Source: an uncultured Eubacteriaceae bacterium (GTDB lineage: Bacteria > Bacillota > Clostridia > Lachnospirales > CAG-274). From it: a stretch of DNA of 64,000 nucleotides. The DNA is taken from positions 62,001 to 126,000 of the forward strand of contig CAMTZM010000005.1 in assembly GCA_947086655.1 (NCBI GenBank), given 5' to 3'. Every line of letters starts with the position of its first letter. The stretch's first letter is position 1. Below are positions 19,249 through 28,171 of this stretch, piece after piece. The notes beneath the pieces were generated by a model, which worked only from the letters and a program-made list of their open reading frames with translations, was not told the DNA's origin and did not search any database. The position numbers and the translations under genes are program-made.

Positions 19249-20152
19249 ATATATTTTTAGCATAATTTTTTAAAGCGTTTATGTAAATGCTTCCTAACTT
19301 GCTTGGCAAAACTTTGTTGTGAGTAACAAATCCAATTCGCATAAAACCATTTTCAATGAGAGGTCTTGCAATAATATCTTTTCCGTTAAGTTCCTTGTCA
19401 ATAACACCGCTGCATATGGTATAACCGTTAAGCCCTATAAGCAGATTAAACAAAGTGGCTCTGTCTCTTACTCTTATATTTTTTCTGCGTTCTACAATGC
19501 TGAAAATTTCCTCCGAATAATAAAATGAATTGTATTCCCCTTGTTCAAAAGAAAGATACGGATATGGTTTCAAATCTTTCATTGTAACGGATTTCTTTTT
19601 TGAAAGTGGATTTTTTTTGCTTATAAATATATGAGGTTTTGCGGTAAAAAGTTCCGTAAAACTTAAATCTCTCGCTTTTATTGTTTTTTGTAATACAGTT
19701 TCATTAAAATCATTAATGAAAAGAATACCTATTTCACTTTTCATATTTGCTACGTCTTCAATTATTTCGTGGGTTTTTGTTTCTCTGATACTAAAATCAT
19801 ATTCCTCACTTCCATATTCCTTTATTAAATCAACAAAAGCATTTACAGCAAATGAATAATGCTGTGTTGATACGCAAAAATATTGTTTGCCTGCTGTTTT
19901 TCCTGAATACTTTTCTTCAAGGATATTAGTCTGCTCCAAAACCTGTCTTGCATACCCTAAAAATACTTCTCCCTCTTTAGAAACGACAATTCCTTTGTTT
20001 GTTCTGTTAAATATTGTAATGTGCATTTCTTTTTCAAGCTCTCTTACGGCGTTTGTAAGGCTTGGCTGAGAAATAAAAAGAGAATTTGCCGCTTCGGTAA
20101 CAGTACCTTTTTCAGCAACACATATAACATATTTTAATTGTTGAAGTGTCAT
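19247..20152 (-). CDS. LysR-family transcriptional regulator next to metE
   Basis: 301 aa. The N-terminal winged helix-turn-helix is typical (MTLQQLKYVICVAEKGTVTEAANSLFISQPSLT split over the helices), followed by a periplasmic-binding-like effector domain. Its position directly upstream of metE suggests control of methionine synthesis, as for MetR or CmbR-type regulators. That role is inferred from position only. A GGAGG ribosome site precedes the ATG. A leader of up to about 430 bp lies upstream. Confidence 0.9.
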   Translation of the reverse strand: MTLQQLKYVICVAEKGTVTEAANSLFISQPSLTNAVRELEKEMHITIFNRTNKGIVVSKEGEVFLGYARQVLEQTNILEEKYSGKTAGKQYFCVSTQHYSFAVNAFVDLIKEYGSEEYDFSIRETKTHEIIEDVANMKSEIGILFINDFNETVLQKTIKARDLSFTELFTAKPHIFISKKNPLSKKKSVTMKDLKPYPYLSFEQGEYNSFYYSEEIFSIVERRKNIRVRDRATLFNLLIGLNGYTICSGVIDKELNGKDIIARPLIENGFMRIGFVTHNKVLPSKLGSIYINALKNYAKNI

Positions 20153-20589
20153 AAATTTTCCTCCGAACCAGGTTAATAATTTAAAAGACAGATATTATTC
20201 AATAGCTAAATATTACACAGATTTAAGCCCAGCTTACGCTATCTTATTAAACCTCAAAAAACACAAAAATTAAATAAAAACAGCTATGTTTTTGACGCAA
20301 AAGAAGAAATGTATTGAATACCATTAAAAACTTAAATAAAACATAAAGTGTTTCTATCTTTTCTAAAAGATTATTTGAGTAAGTTACATAACTAAATTGT
20401 ACATATTGTTACATTATAAAAAATAGCATACGTTCTTATAGACAAAACGTATGCCTCAAATAAAATAATCAATTATATAAAAATATTAAAAAGGCTATTC
20501 TATAATGACAATAATTAGTATTCAATTGTAAATTTTTTTCGATATACAAATAGCACAAACTGGAACTAAGTTAATGATTTAAGACTGTA
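20153..20589. other. Gene-free region upstream of the metE-linked LysR gene
   Basis: About 437 bp, AT-rich. It contains the exonuclease terminator at 20417-20454. The 250 bp nearest the LysR gene hold a modestly GC-richer patch (about 20225-20265), but no known riboswitch or T-box pattern was recognised. Confidence 0.4.
20417..20454 (-). terminator. Terminator downstream of the exonuclease gene
   Basis: GCATACGTT (20426-20434) pairs perfectly with AACGTATGC (20446-20454). On the minus strand a T-rich tract follows (complement of 20417-20425). It lies 135 bp after the exonuclease stop. Confidence 0.75.
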
Positions 20590-21201
20590 TTATTTTTTAT
20601 TTATATGGGCTGAATTAAATATTTTAATCTGTGTTTTTTTAGTATAAATTTTTTTGAAAATTTCAGATGTATAAAAAGCGTCATAAAAAGCGTTATGAAA
20701 GTTTTCATCATATTTTATTTCAAAAGCTTCAACGGCATTTTTCAATCCTATTACAGTTCCTTTATTAAATTTTAATTTAGTTGTAGCCAGCTTTTGTACA
20801 TCAATATATTTAATAATAGTTGGTTCATTTAAAAGATTGTAATATGAAATATTTCTATAAAGTGCTCTTATATCGCTGTTTCCCCATACACAAAATATAT
20901 TGCCTTCTCCATTATTTTGTATAAATTCATAAAATTTTTTAAATACAGTTGGAAAATCATCAGTCTTTTTTAAATCGTCAAGAGTTATACCTGTAATTTT
21001 TTCAACATAAGGATGTACTTGAGGATATATTGAGGGACATATTAGTTCATTAAAATTCCCTACTGTATTTAATTTGTTATCAAGCTTAACCGCTCCGATT
21101 TGTATTATTTCAAAACGACAACGAGGGTCGGGTTTTATTTTTTCTCCCGTCTCGAAATCAAATGCCTGATTAAATTCTAAGTCTAAGACTATATAAGACA
21201 T
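20590..21201 (-). CDS. DEDDh 3'-5' exonuclease (KapD-like)
   Basis: 203 aa. The start is at the second in-frame ATG (21201), preceded by AAGGGAG. Exonuclease motif I is YIVLDLEFNQ (Asp and Glu). Motif II lies near WGNSDIRAL and motif III is HNAFYDAFYT (His...Asp). It resembles the exonuclease family that includes the sporulation inhibitor KapD and ERI1-type RNases. The likely activity is removal of nucleotides from RNA or DNA 3' ends; the physiological substrate is unknown. Monocistronic. Confidence 0.88.
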   Translation of the reverse strand: MSYIVLDLEFNQAFDFETGEKIKPDPRCRFEIIQIGAVKLDNKLNTVGNFNELICPSIYPQVHPYVEKITGITLDDLKKTDDFPTVFKKFYEFIQNNGEGNIFCVWGNSDIRALYRNISYYNLLNEPTIIKYIDVQKLATTKLKFNKGTVIGLKNAVEAFEIKYDENFHNAFYDAFYTSEIFKKIYTKKTQIKIFNSAHINKK

Positions 21202-21318
21202 AGTATTCTCCCTTAAAGTAAACACTAATTAAAAAAATAAGTGTTTATTATTATTTTTTTATATATATCAAATCAATCAATATTTTTATTATAAAATTAT
21301 AACATCTTTTTTATATTA

Positions 21319-22233
21319 TTACAACATTGTTATTTTAGATACAACTGTTTTAGTTATTTCTGCAAAAGCTTCAGCAGCTTTCGTTTTATATGCATTTTTA
21401 TTAAATACAATAGCTATTGTCCATGTAAGAGCCGGATTTCCCAAAGAAAAGTAATTCGGCTGGCATGTTAATCCATACATAATAGCAGATTCAGGTACAA
21501 AGCAAAATCCCATTCCTTCAGATGTAAGACGCTGAGCAGTTTCAATATTCATTGTTTCTAAAAGTATTTTTGGTTTAAAACCGGCTTTATAAAATAAAAT
21601 ATTATTTATTTGACGTATTCTTTGATCTGGTTTTAAAAGTATAAACCATTCATCTTTTAAATCACTTATATCAATCTCAGGATAATCTTTATTTTGACTA
21701 TTTTTTTTAAATTTATAATAAGGAGGAGCACACAAAAGTATCCTTTCTGTTAATATAGGCACATACTCAAGGTTCGAATTTTTTAAAGGTAAATTCATAA
21801 GACATATATCCACCATATCTTTAGCAAGTAATTCCTCAAGTGCCGATGATGAAGCCTCTGTTATGCTTAAATCAATATACGGATATTTTTCTTTAAAGCA
21901 TGGAAGTATTTTAGGAAGTATATAGTTAGCTTTTGACGGAGTAAGTCCTATGTTTAATTTTCCTATATTTAATTTTGATATGTCATGAAACTTTCTTTTC
22001 ATTTGCTCAACTAAATTTAAAATATTTTTTGCTGTTTCTATATAAACTTCTCCTTCGTTTGTAAGTTTAATAGGATTTGCTGTTCTGTCAAATATAGTTA
22101 TACCAAGACGATTTTCTATTCTTCCTATATATTGGCTTAAAGAAGGCTGAGATATATATAGTTTTTTTGCCGCCTTTGAAAAATTTTTTTCTTCAAATAC
22201 GGTTAATACATATTCAAATTGTTTAAAATCCAT
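21319..22233 (-). CDS. LysR-family regulator divergent from the decarboxylase operon
   Basis: 304 aa. N-terminal helix-turn-helix with FSKAAKKLYISQPSLSQYI, then an effector-binding domain (GKLNIGLTPSKANYILP). It is divergently oriented from the sodium-pump decarboxylase operon with a 132-bp shared intergenic region, the classical arrangement for a LysR protein that controls its neighbour. A perfect 18-bp palindrome lies 14 bp upstream of its start and may be an autoregulatory operator. The regulatory target is inferred from position. Confidence 0.9.
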   Translation of the reverse strand: MDFKQFEYVLTVFEEKNFSKAAKKLYISQPSLSQYIGRIENRLGITIFDRTANPIKLTNEGEVYIETAKNILNLVEQMKRKFHDISKLNIGKLNIGLTPSKANYILPKILPCFKEKYPYIDLSITEASSSALEELLAKDMVDICLMNLPLKNSNLEYVPILTERILLCAPPYYKFKKNSQNKDYPEIDISDLKDEWFILLKPDQRIRQINNILFYKAGFKPKILLETMNIETAQRLTSEGMGFCFVPESAIMYGLTCQPNYFSLGNPALTWTIAIVFNKNAYKTKAAEAFAEITKTVVSKITML

Positions 22234-22246
22234 AATTATACTCCTT

Positions 22247-22264
22247 TATAGTATATATACTATA
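22247..22264. promoter_or_regulatory. Perfect palindrome, possible LysR operator
   Basis: TATAGTATATATACTATA is an 18-bp perfect palindrome between the LysR ribosome site and the divergent operon. It is all AT-rich, so chance cannot be excluded. Confidence 0.4.
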
Positions 22265-22365
22265 GCATTTATAAATAAAATAATATTAGTTTTATTATTT
22301 TTATAATAGTACAATATGATTAGAAATTCAACGATATTTGAAATTTATTTTTTGGAGGTGCTTAT

Positions 22366-23742
22366 ATGGGTACATTAAATAAAGTTAACGAACTCATTTC
22401 CCACATCGAAAAAAAGTCTTTAGCGGTTTATGCAAAGGCTGAACTGCTGTTTGACCCAAACAGCTTTGTTGAAGTGGGAGCTTTTAACAAAGATGCATCA
22501 GTTGTTACAGGTTATGGAATAATAAATAATAAGCTTGTATATGCTTATTTTCAAGACGGAGTAGTAAGCGTTGAACATGCAAAAAAAATAGCTGAGATTT
22601 ATGACCTTGCAATAAAAATGGGCGCTCCGGTAGTAGGGGTTATGGATTCTGACGGTTTAAAACTTGAAGAAGGTATAGATGCGTTTGAAGCTTATGGAAT
22701 ACTTTTATCAAATCAATCTCATGCAAGCGGTGTTGTTCCTCAAATAAGTATTGTAACAGGAAAATGTATTGGTATGTCGTCTTTTATACCTACTTTATCG
22801 GACTTCGTTTTTATGACAACCAAAGGGAAACTTTTTATGAACAGCCCAAGTACATTTGAAGGCATAGAGGGAAAAAGTACTTCTTATGATGATTTGGGAG
22901 GTTTTAAAGCAAATGCGTCTAAAAGCGGAATTTCACATTTTTCTTATGACGATGAAAAAAAATGTTTTAACGATGTAAGAAAATTAATTGATTTCTTTCC
23001 TTCAAATAATCTTGAAGAACCTCGTTATAAAAGTCTTGACGATTTAAACAGAGAAGACGCATTTTTAAATACTGTTGTTCCAGATGACCCAAATTCACAA
23101 ATAGACATGCACTCAATAATAACGGCAATTGCTGATAATAACGAATTTCTTGAAGTTCATAAGTATTTTGCTTCTAATATTATAGCTGGCTTTATAAAGC
23201 TTAATGGCTGTACAATAGGAGTAGTTGCTAATAATGGACTTATAAATATTGACGCTACGCAAAAAGCCGGCAATTTAGTAAATATATGCGATGCTTTTAA
23301 CATACCTATACTTACTTTAACAGATACAGTAGGGTATGAGAAAAGTGTTGAACAGGAATATAAAGGTATTGTTAAATATGGTGCAAAACTTATATTTACT
23401 TTTGCAAACGCTACTGTTCCAAAATTAAATGTTATAATAAGAAACGCAATAGGAAACAGTTATTTGTTAATGAACAGCAAACATATAGGAGCTGACATTG
23501 TATATGCATGGCCTACTGCTGAAATATCTTTAATGGATAAAAGAAGTATGATGGATATAATGAAAATAAGTGCTAAAGATTATAATTTGTCATCAAATCC
23601 ATACAGCGTAGCTGGAAAAGGATATATTGACGATATAATTGTTCCAGCACATACAAGAAAGAGAATTATATCTGCTTTTGAAATGCTTTCAAGTAAAAGA
23701 GAAATACATGCGGCTAAAAAACACAGCAGTATAGAATTTTAA
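22366..23742 (+). CDS. Acyl-CoA carboxyltransferase subunit (methylmalonyl-CoA decarboxylase alpha-like)
   Basis: 458 aa. A biotin-dependent carboxyltransferase of the crotonase-fold family (MmdA/PCCB type), shorter than the usual 510 aa. Landmarks are VVGVMDSDGLKLEEG in the first half and GVVANNGLINIDATQKAGNLVNICDAFNIPILTLTDT, split over the carboxyltransferase core. It would remove carboxylate from an acyl-CoA and pass it to the biotin carrier encoded two genes on. First gene of a five-gene operon with delta, biotin carrier, Na+-pump beta and a 5S-type subunit. The acyl-CoA substrate is uncertain: methylmalonyl-CoA is likely, but the divergent sequence leaves room for others. Confidence 0.85.
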   Translation: MGTLNKVNELISHIEKKSLAVYAKAELLFDPNSFVEVGAFNKDASVVTGYGIINNKLVYAYFQDGVVSVEHAKKIAEIYDLAIKMGAPVVGVMDSDGLKLEEGIDAFEAYGILLSNQSHASGVVPQISIVTGKCIGMSSFIPTLSDFVFMTTKGKLFMNSPSTFEGIEGKSTSYDDLGGFKANASKSGISHFSYDDEKKCFNDVRKLIDFFPSNNLEEPRYKSLDDLNREDAFLNTVVPDDPNSQIDMHSIITAIADNNEFLEVHKYFASNIIAGFIKLNGCTIGVVANNGLINIDATQKAGNLVNICDAFNIPILTLTDTVGYEKSVEQEYKGIVKYGAKLIFTFANATVPKLNVIIRNAIGNSYLLMNSKHIGADIVYAWPTAEISLMDKRSMMDIMKISAKDYNLSSNPYSVAGKGYIDDIIVPAHTRKRIISAFEMLSSKREIHAAKKHSSIEF

Positions 23743-23756
23743 CAGAGGTGATATAT

Positions 23757-24131
23757 ATGGGAAATATGTTACAAGGAGCTATAACCGCTGTAATTGGAAT
23801 TGTAATTGTATTAATTGTTTTGTGTGTTATTTCTTTAATTTTAAGTTTATTTTCACTTTTATTCTATAAAAGTGAAAGTAGCAGCTCAAAAAATAATAAT
23901 CAAGCCGCAAATCCGGCTCCAGCTAAAGAAAGGACAGCAATAAGACAAAGAATTGCCAATAAAAAAGCAAATAGAAGAAAAAGCGATGATACAGAAATAG
24001 TAGCCGTAATTACAGCCGCTATTGCAGCAAGCATGAATACGACAACAGATAAATTGATTGTAAGGTCAATTCATAAAGTTTCTTCATGGAATGAAACAGC
24101 TATTTCACAAAATCAGTCAAAATTATTTTAA
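23757..24131 (+). CDS. OadG/MmdD-like small membrane subunit
   Basis: 124 aa. Start at ATG 23757 with AGAGGTGAT before it. One N-terminal transmembrane helix (about residues 8-38), a charged Asn/Ala/Lys linker, then the family's C-terminal motif (VAVITAAIAAS...LIVRSIHK). In related pumps this subunit tethers the carboxyltransferase to the membrane beta subunit and helps assembly. It lies 14 bp after the carboxyltransferase gene. Confidence 0.85.
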   Translation: MGNMLQGAITAVIGIVIVLIVLCVISLILSLFSLLFYKSESSSSKNNNQAANPAPAKERTAIRQRIANKKANRRKSDDTEIVAVITAAIAASMNTTTDKLIVRSIHKVSSWNETAISQNQSKLF

Positions 24132-24147
24132 TCGGGAGGCGTTTTAA

Positions 24148-24528
24148 ATGAAAAAATTCAGAGTTACAGTAAACGGAAAAACTTATGATGTTTCAGTTGA
24201 GGATTTAGGTGAACACAGTTCAAATAAAACTTCTGCTGTACAAATGCCAACAGAGGTATTAACAGAAGAGCCGGAAGAAGATGACAATACTTCGGTACAA
24301 GCTGATGCCGGCGGTATTGAGGTAAAAGCTCCTATGCCAGGGAATATTTTAGATGTTAAAGTATCTGTCGGAAGCAAAGTAGAAGCTAATTCGGTAGTTG
24401 TCGTACTTGAAGCGATGAAAATGGAAAATGAAATTGTTACCCCAGTAGGCGGAACTGTAACTTCGGTTAATGTAAATAAAGGGGCAGCAGTCAACTCAGG
24501 CGATATACTTATTACTGTTTCGGAATAG
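24148..24528 (+). CDS. Biotin carboxyl carrier subunit
   Basis: 126 aa. The C-terminal biotinyl domain has EAMKMENE, so Lys91 is the biotinylation site. A short N-terminal segment (residues 1-20) and an acidic linker (about 35-56) precede it. It shuttles carboxylate from the carboxyltransferase to the Na+-pumping beta subunit. It may serve both the first and the fifth gene product, since neither has its own biotin domain. Confidence 0.95.
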   Translation: MKKFRVTVNGKTYDVSVEDLGEHSSNKTSAVQMPTEVLTEEPEEDDNTSVQADAGGIEVKAPMPGNILDVKVSVGSKVEANSVVVVLEAMKMENEIVTPVGGTVTSVNVNKGAAVNSGDILITVSE

Positions 24529-24540
24529 GAGGTTAATCCT

Positions 24541-25695
24541 ATGGATATTTTTGTAGATGCAATGACCGGATTTATTAACTCGTCCGGATTTGTACAATTT
24601 TTTCAAGGTGAAAACTATAAGTTTTTAATAATGATAGCCGTAGCTTTATTTTTTATTTATCTTGCTATTGCGAAAAAATATGAGCCGCTTTTGCTTCTTC
24701 CAATAGCTTTTGGAATGCTCCTTGCAAATTTGCCTGAGACAGGATTAATGACTCCTCCAGCAAGCGAAAGTGAACATGGCGGTTTATTATGGTATTTATA
24801 TCAAGGAGATGAACTTGGAATTTTTCCTCCTTTAATTTTTATGGGTGTAGGTGTACTTACTGATTTTGGGCCTTTAATAGCTAACCCAAAAAGTCTAATA
24901 CTTGGCGCTGCTGCTCAGATGGGTATATTTGTAGCGTTTTTAGGTGCGTTAGCGCTTGGCTTTAGCTTTGAAGAAGCAGCTTCAATAGGTATTATAGGCG
25001 GAGCTGACGGCCCTACTGCTATATATACTACAACTAAACTTGCTCCGCATATATTAAGTACAGTAGCTGTTGCTGCATATTCATATATGGCGCTTATTCC
25101 TATAATTCAGCCGCCTATTATGAGACTTCTCACAACAAAAAAGGAAAGAGCAATAAAAATGGAGCAGTTACGACCTGTTTCAAAAAGAGAAAAAATCTTA
25201 TTTCCTATTATAGTTACTATACTTGTAATACTTATTCTTCCATCAACAGCATCTCTTATAGGCATGCTTATGCTTGGAAATCTTTTTAAGGAAAGTTGTG
25301 TTACAGATAAACTTGCTCATCACGCTTCAGAGGCAATGATGTATATACTTAGTATTTTTATAGGAATAACAGTAGGTGCTACAACAAGAGCGGATACATT
25401 TTTAACATTTGATACATTAGGCATATTATTGCTTGGATTGTTTGCTTTTGCTATTTCAACTGCGTCAGGAGTTATTTTTGGAAAAATAATGTGTAAACTT
25501 ACAAAAGGAAAAGTCAATCCTTTAATTGGAGCTGCCGGAGTTTCAGCAGTTCCTATGGCAGCTCGTGTAGCTCAAAATGTAGGCAAGGAAGAAAATCCTA
25601 ACAATTATCTTCTTATGCACGCAATGGGTCCAAATGTTGCCGGAGTAATAGGTTCTGCAATTGCTTCGGGAATTTTTCTCACATTATACAGATAG
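24541..25695 (+). CDS. Sodium-pumping decarboxylase beta subunit
   Basis: 384 aa, the standard length for OadB/MmdB/GcdB. A multi-pass membrane protein with the conserved GGADGPTAIYTT (about 153-164) and NPLIGAAGVSAVPMAAR motifs that contain residues for Na+ binding and carboxybiotin decarboxylation. It couples decarboxylation of carboxybiotin to Na+ export, energising the membrane in anaerobes. Confidence 0.95.
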   Translation: MDIFVDAMTGFINSSGFVQFFQGENYKFLIMIAVALFFIYLAIAKKYEPLLLLPIAFGMLLANLPETGLMTPPASESEHGGLLWYLYQGDELGIFPPLIFMGVGVLTDFGPLIANPKSLILGAAAQMGIFVAFLGALALGFSFEEAASIGIIGGADGPTAIYTTTKLAPHILSTVAVAAYSYMALIPIIQPPIMRLLTTKKERAIKMEQLRPVSKREKILFPIIVTILVILILPSTASLIGMLMLGNLFKESCVTDKLAHHASEAMMYILSIFIGITVGATTRADTFLTFDTLGILLLGLFAFAISTASGVIFGKIMCKLTKGKVNPLIGAAGVSAVPMAARVAQNVGKEENPNNYLLMHAMGPNVAGVIGSAIASGIFLTLYR

Positions 25696-25710
25696 TTTGG
25701 AGGTTATAAT

Positions 25711-27111
25711 ATGAAAAAAGCCGTAAAAATTTCAGATGCGACATTAAGAGACGGACAGCAGTCATTAATTGCGACAAGAATGCGTATAGAAGACATGCTT
25801 CCAATAATAGGTAAAATGGATGAAGTTGGTTTTGAGTCTTTAGAAGTATGGGGAGGAGCAACATTTGACTCATGCCTTAGATATTTAAAGGAAGACCCAT
25901 GGGACAGGCTTAGAAAAATAAGGTCTGCTGTTAAAAATACTAAACTTCAAATGCTTTTAAGAGGACAAAATATACTTGGATACAGAAATTACGCTGATGA
26001 TGTAGTTGAGTCTTTTGTAAGAAAAAGTATTGAAAATGGAATAGATAAAATGAGAATATTTGATGCTCTCAATGACACAAGAAATTTAGTTACAGCAGTA
26101 AATGCTACAAAAAAAGAAAATGTACATGCTCAGCTTTGTATAGCTTATACTTTAAGCGATGTACACACGCTTGAATATTTTGTAAATCTTGCAAAAGAAC
26201 TTGAAAATATAGGCGCTGATTCTATATGTATTAAAGATATGGCTGGACTGCTTCTTCCTATGCCGGCATATGAACTTGTAAAAGCGCTTAAAGAAAATGT
26301 TAGCGTACCTATTGAACTTCATAGTCATTATACAAGCGGTGTAGCAAGTATGACATATTTGAAAGCTATTGAGGCCGGAGTTGATATAATAGATACAGAT
26401 ATGTCTCCTTTCTCTATGGGAACAGCCCAGCCCTCAACAGAAGTAATGGTAGCTGTTTTAAAAGGAACAGATTATGAAACAGGATATGATGATGTATTGC
26501 TTAATGAAATAAGTGAATATTTTAGACCTTTAAGAGAAAAAGCAATTGAAAAAGGACTTTTAAGTACAAAAGTATTAGCAGTAGATATAGCTACGCTTCT
26601 TTATCAAGTACCTGGCGGTATGCTTTCAAATTTAGTTTCACAGCTTAAAGCGCAAAAAGCTGAAGATAAATATGAAGATGTTTTAAGAGAAATACCACGT
26701 GTAAGAGCAGATTTAGGTTATCCTCCTCTTGTTACTCCATCAAGTCAAATTGTGGGAACACAAGCTGTTTTAAACGTAATTATGGGAGAAAGATACAAGC
26801 TTATACCTAAAGAGACAAAAGAGCTTGTAAGAGGAATGTATGGAAGAACTCCCGTTCCTATTTCAAATGATATATGCAGAAAAATTATAGGAAATGAAGA
26901 ACCTAAGACTTGTCGTCCGGCCGACTTGCTTGAACCGGAACTTGAAAAAGCAGCTAAAGAAATGTCTGAATACAGAAAACAAGATGAAGATGTACTTACT
27001 TATACTTTGTTTCCTCAGATTGCTATGGAATTTTTTAAGTTTAGACAGGCTCAGGAATATGGTATTGACCCTGCTTTAGCAGATAGCAACTCAAAAGTTT
27101 ATCCTGTTTAA
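25711..27111 (+). CDS. Oxaloacetate decarboxylase alpha / transcarboxylase 5S-type subunit without biotin domain
   Basis: 466 aa. A pyruvate-carboxylase-type TIM barrel: SDATLRDGQQS at residues 8-18, metal ligands in LHSHYTSG (about 203-210) and IKDMAGLL (about 174-181). The protein ends where the usual biotinyl domain would begin, so it must use the separate carrier two genes upstream. It interconverts oxaloacetate and pyruvate plus carboxybiotin. Last gene of the operon, followed by a strong terminator. Confidence 0.93.
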   Translation: MKKAVKISDATLRDGQQSLIATRMRIEDMLPIIGKMDEVGFESLEVWGGATFDSCLRYLKEDPWDRLRKIRSAVKNTKLQMLLRGQNILGYRNYADDVVESFVRKSIENGIDKMRIFDALNDTRNLVTAVNATKKENVHAQLCIAYTLSDVHTLEYFVNLAKELENIGADSICIKDMAGLLLPMPAYELVKALKENVSVPIELHSHYTSGVASMTYLKAIEAGVDIIDTDMSPFSMGTAQPSTEVMVAVLKGTDYETGYDDVLLNEISEYFRPLREKAIEKGLLSTKVLAVDIATLLYQVPGGMLSNLVSQLKAQKAEDKYEDVLREIPRVRADLGYPPLVTPSSQIVGTQAVLNVIMGERYKLIPKETKELVRGMYGRTPVPISNDICRKIIGNEEPKTCRPADLLEPELEKAAKEMSEYRKQDEDVLTYTLFPQIAMEFFKFRQAQEYGIDPALADSNSKVYPV

Positions 27112-27121
27112 ATAAAAATAT

Positions 27122-27164
27122 AAAAAGCTGATTTAAAGTTTTTTTACTTTAAATCAGCTTTTTT
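27122..27164 (+). terminator. Terminator of the decarboxylase operon
   Basis: AAAAAGCTGATTTAAAGT (27122-27139) pairs with ACTTTAAATCAGCTTTTTT (27146-27164), an 18-bp stem with its own T tract. Confidence 0.95.
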
Positions 27165-27171
27165 ACCCTAA

Positions 27172-27214
27172 GGTTATGAGTATTTTTGCAAAGCAAAAAT
27201 GGAAATAGTATTTG
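27172..27214 (+). repeat. Short palindromic repeat R2, copy 1
   Basis: GGTTATGAGTATTTTTGC..GCAAAAATGGAAATAGT is almost identical to 35429-35471. Its core ATTTTTGC-AAA-GCAAAAAT is a perfect hairpin. It follows the decarboxylase terminator. Confidence 0.75.
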
Positions 27215-27263
27215 ATTAGTCTAAATATCAATTAAAATTGTATTTTTCTTAAAAACTACTTTT

Positions 27264-28079
27264 TTATTCGCTTAAATTACTGTTTATATCTACATATAAA
27301 CTTAAATCATTTGGAAAATCAATATTTGTAGAATTAATATCGCTTATACTTCCCTCTGAAACAAGATTAAAAGGCATACTATTGTTTTCTTCAGTTAATT
27401 CTGCGTCAAAAACAGCTTTATAACTTAAAAAATTAAAATTTTCGTCAACAATAGCGTTAAGCTGAGCATTTTTTATTATAAGCTGATTTTGTATACTTTC
27501 GCTAATGCCTAAGTAATTAATAAAACTATTATAATAACTATTGCTTGTATTTTGAAGATTTTCAGTATTTATAGACAAATTCAACACATAATTGCCTTTT
27601 TCATCTTTAGAAACACTTTCATCATTATTTAATATGCTTTCTTGATTAATATTTGAAAACGAAGCATATAAAGTATTAATTATATCCTCATAATCAAGTT
27701 GGTTTTTAAATTTTCCTTCTGGGTTTTCTACATATAAATAGCCGTCTTTAAAATAACCTTTTATATTAAAACTGTCTTCTTCGTTATCTTGGCTGTAATC
27801 TTTTGATGTAAATTCTATAACTTTATTTGACTGCTCATTTTTTTGTTTAAACTCAACTACATTAAAATTATGACTTTCTATTTCGTTTTCTGATATAATT
27901 AATTCGTTGCTAATATTAGCCTTAAAAGAATCAACATTTAGTAAATTATCAATAGCTTTATTATATATTTCTATCTGACTTAAATTTTTAATATCATTAT
28001 TTTCATTACAGCCTGTAATAAAAATAATAAATACAGATAAAAACATATATAAGAATAATTTAACTTTTCTTTTAAACAT
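27264..28079 (-). CDS. Predicted lipoprotein, unknown function
   Basis: 271 aa. N-terminal signal with a lipobox FITGC (Cys about residue 24), so it should be lipid-anchored on the outside of the membrane. The rest is Asn/Ser/Glu-rich with YLYVENPEGKFK and a beta-rich pattern resembling LolA/LppX-fold lipoproteins of clostridia. That resemblance is a weak impression. It lies 92 bp downstream of recN, where spoIVB often sits in spore formers. Confidence 0.75.
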   Translation of the reverse strand: MFKRKVKLFLYMFLSVFIIFITGCNENNDIKNLSQIEIYNKAIDNLLNVDSFKANISNELIISENEIESHNFNVVEFKQKNEQSNKVIEFTSKDYSQDNEEDSFNIKGYFKDGYLYVENPEGKFKNQLDYEDIINTLYASFSNINQESILNNDESVSKDEKGNYVLNLSINTENLQNTSNSYYNSFINYLGISESIQNQLIIKNAQLNAIVDENFNFLSYKAVFDAELTEENNSMPFNLVSEGSISDINSTNIDFPNDLSLYVDINSNLSE

Positions 28080-28171
28080 TTTTAAGTCTCCTTTTTATTA
28101 TTTTTTTAAAATTAAATTATAAATAGATACAAATTGTTTATATATTAGTATATAAACAATATAAAGTTTTA

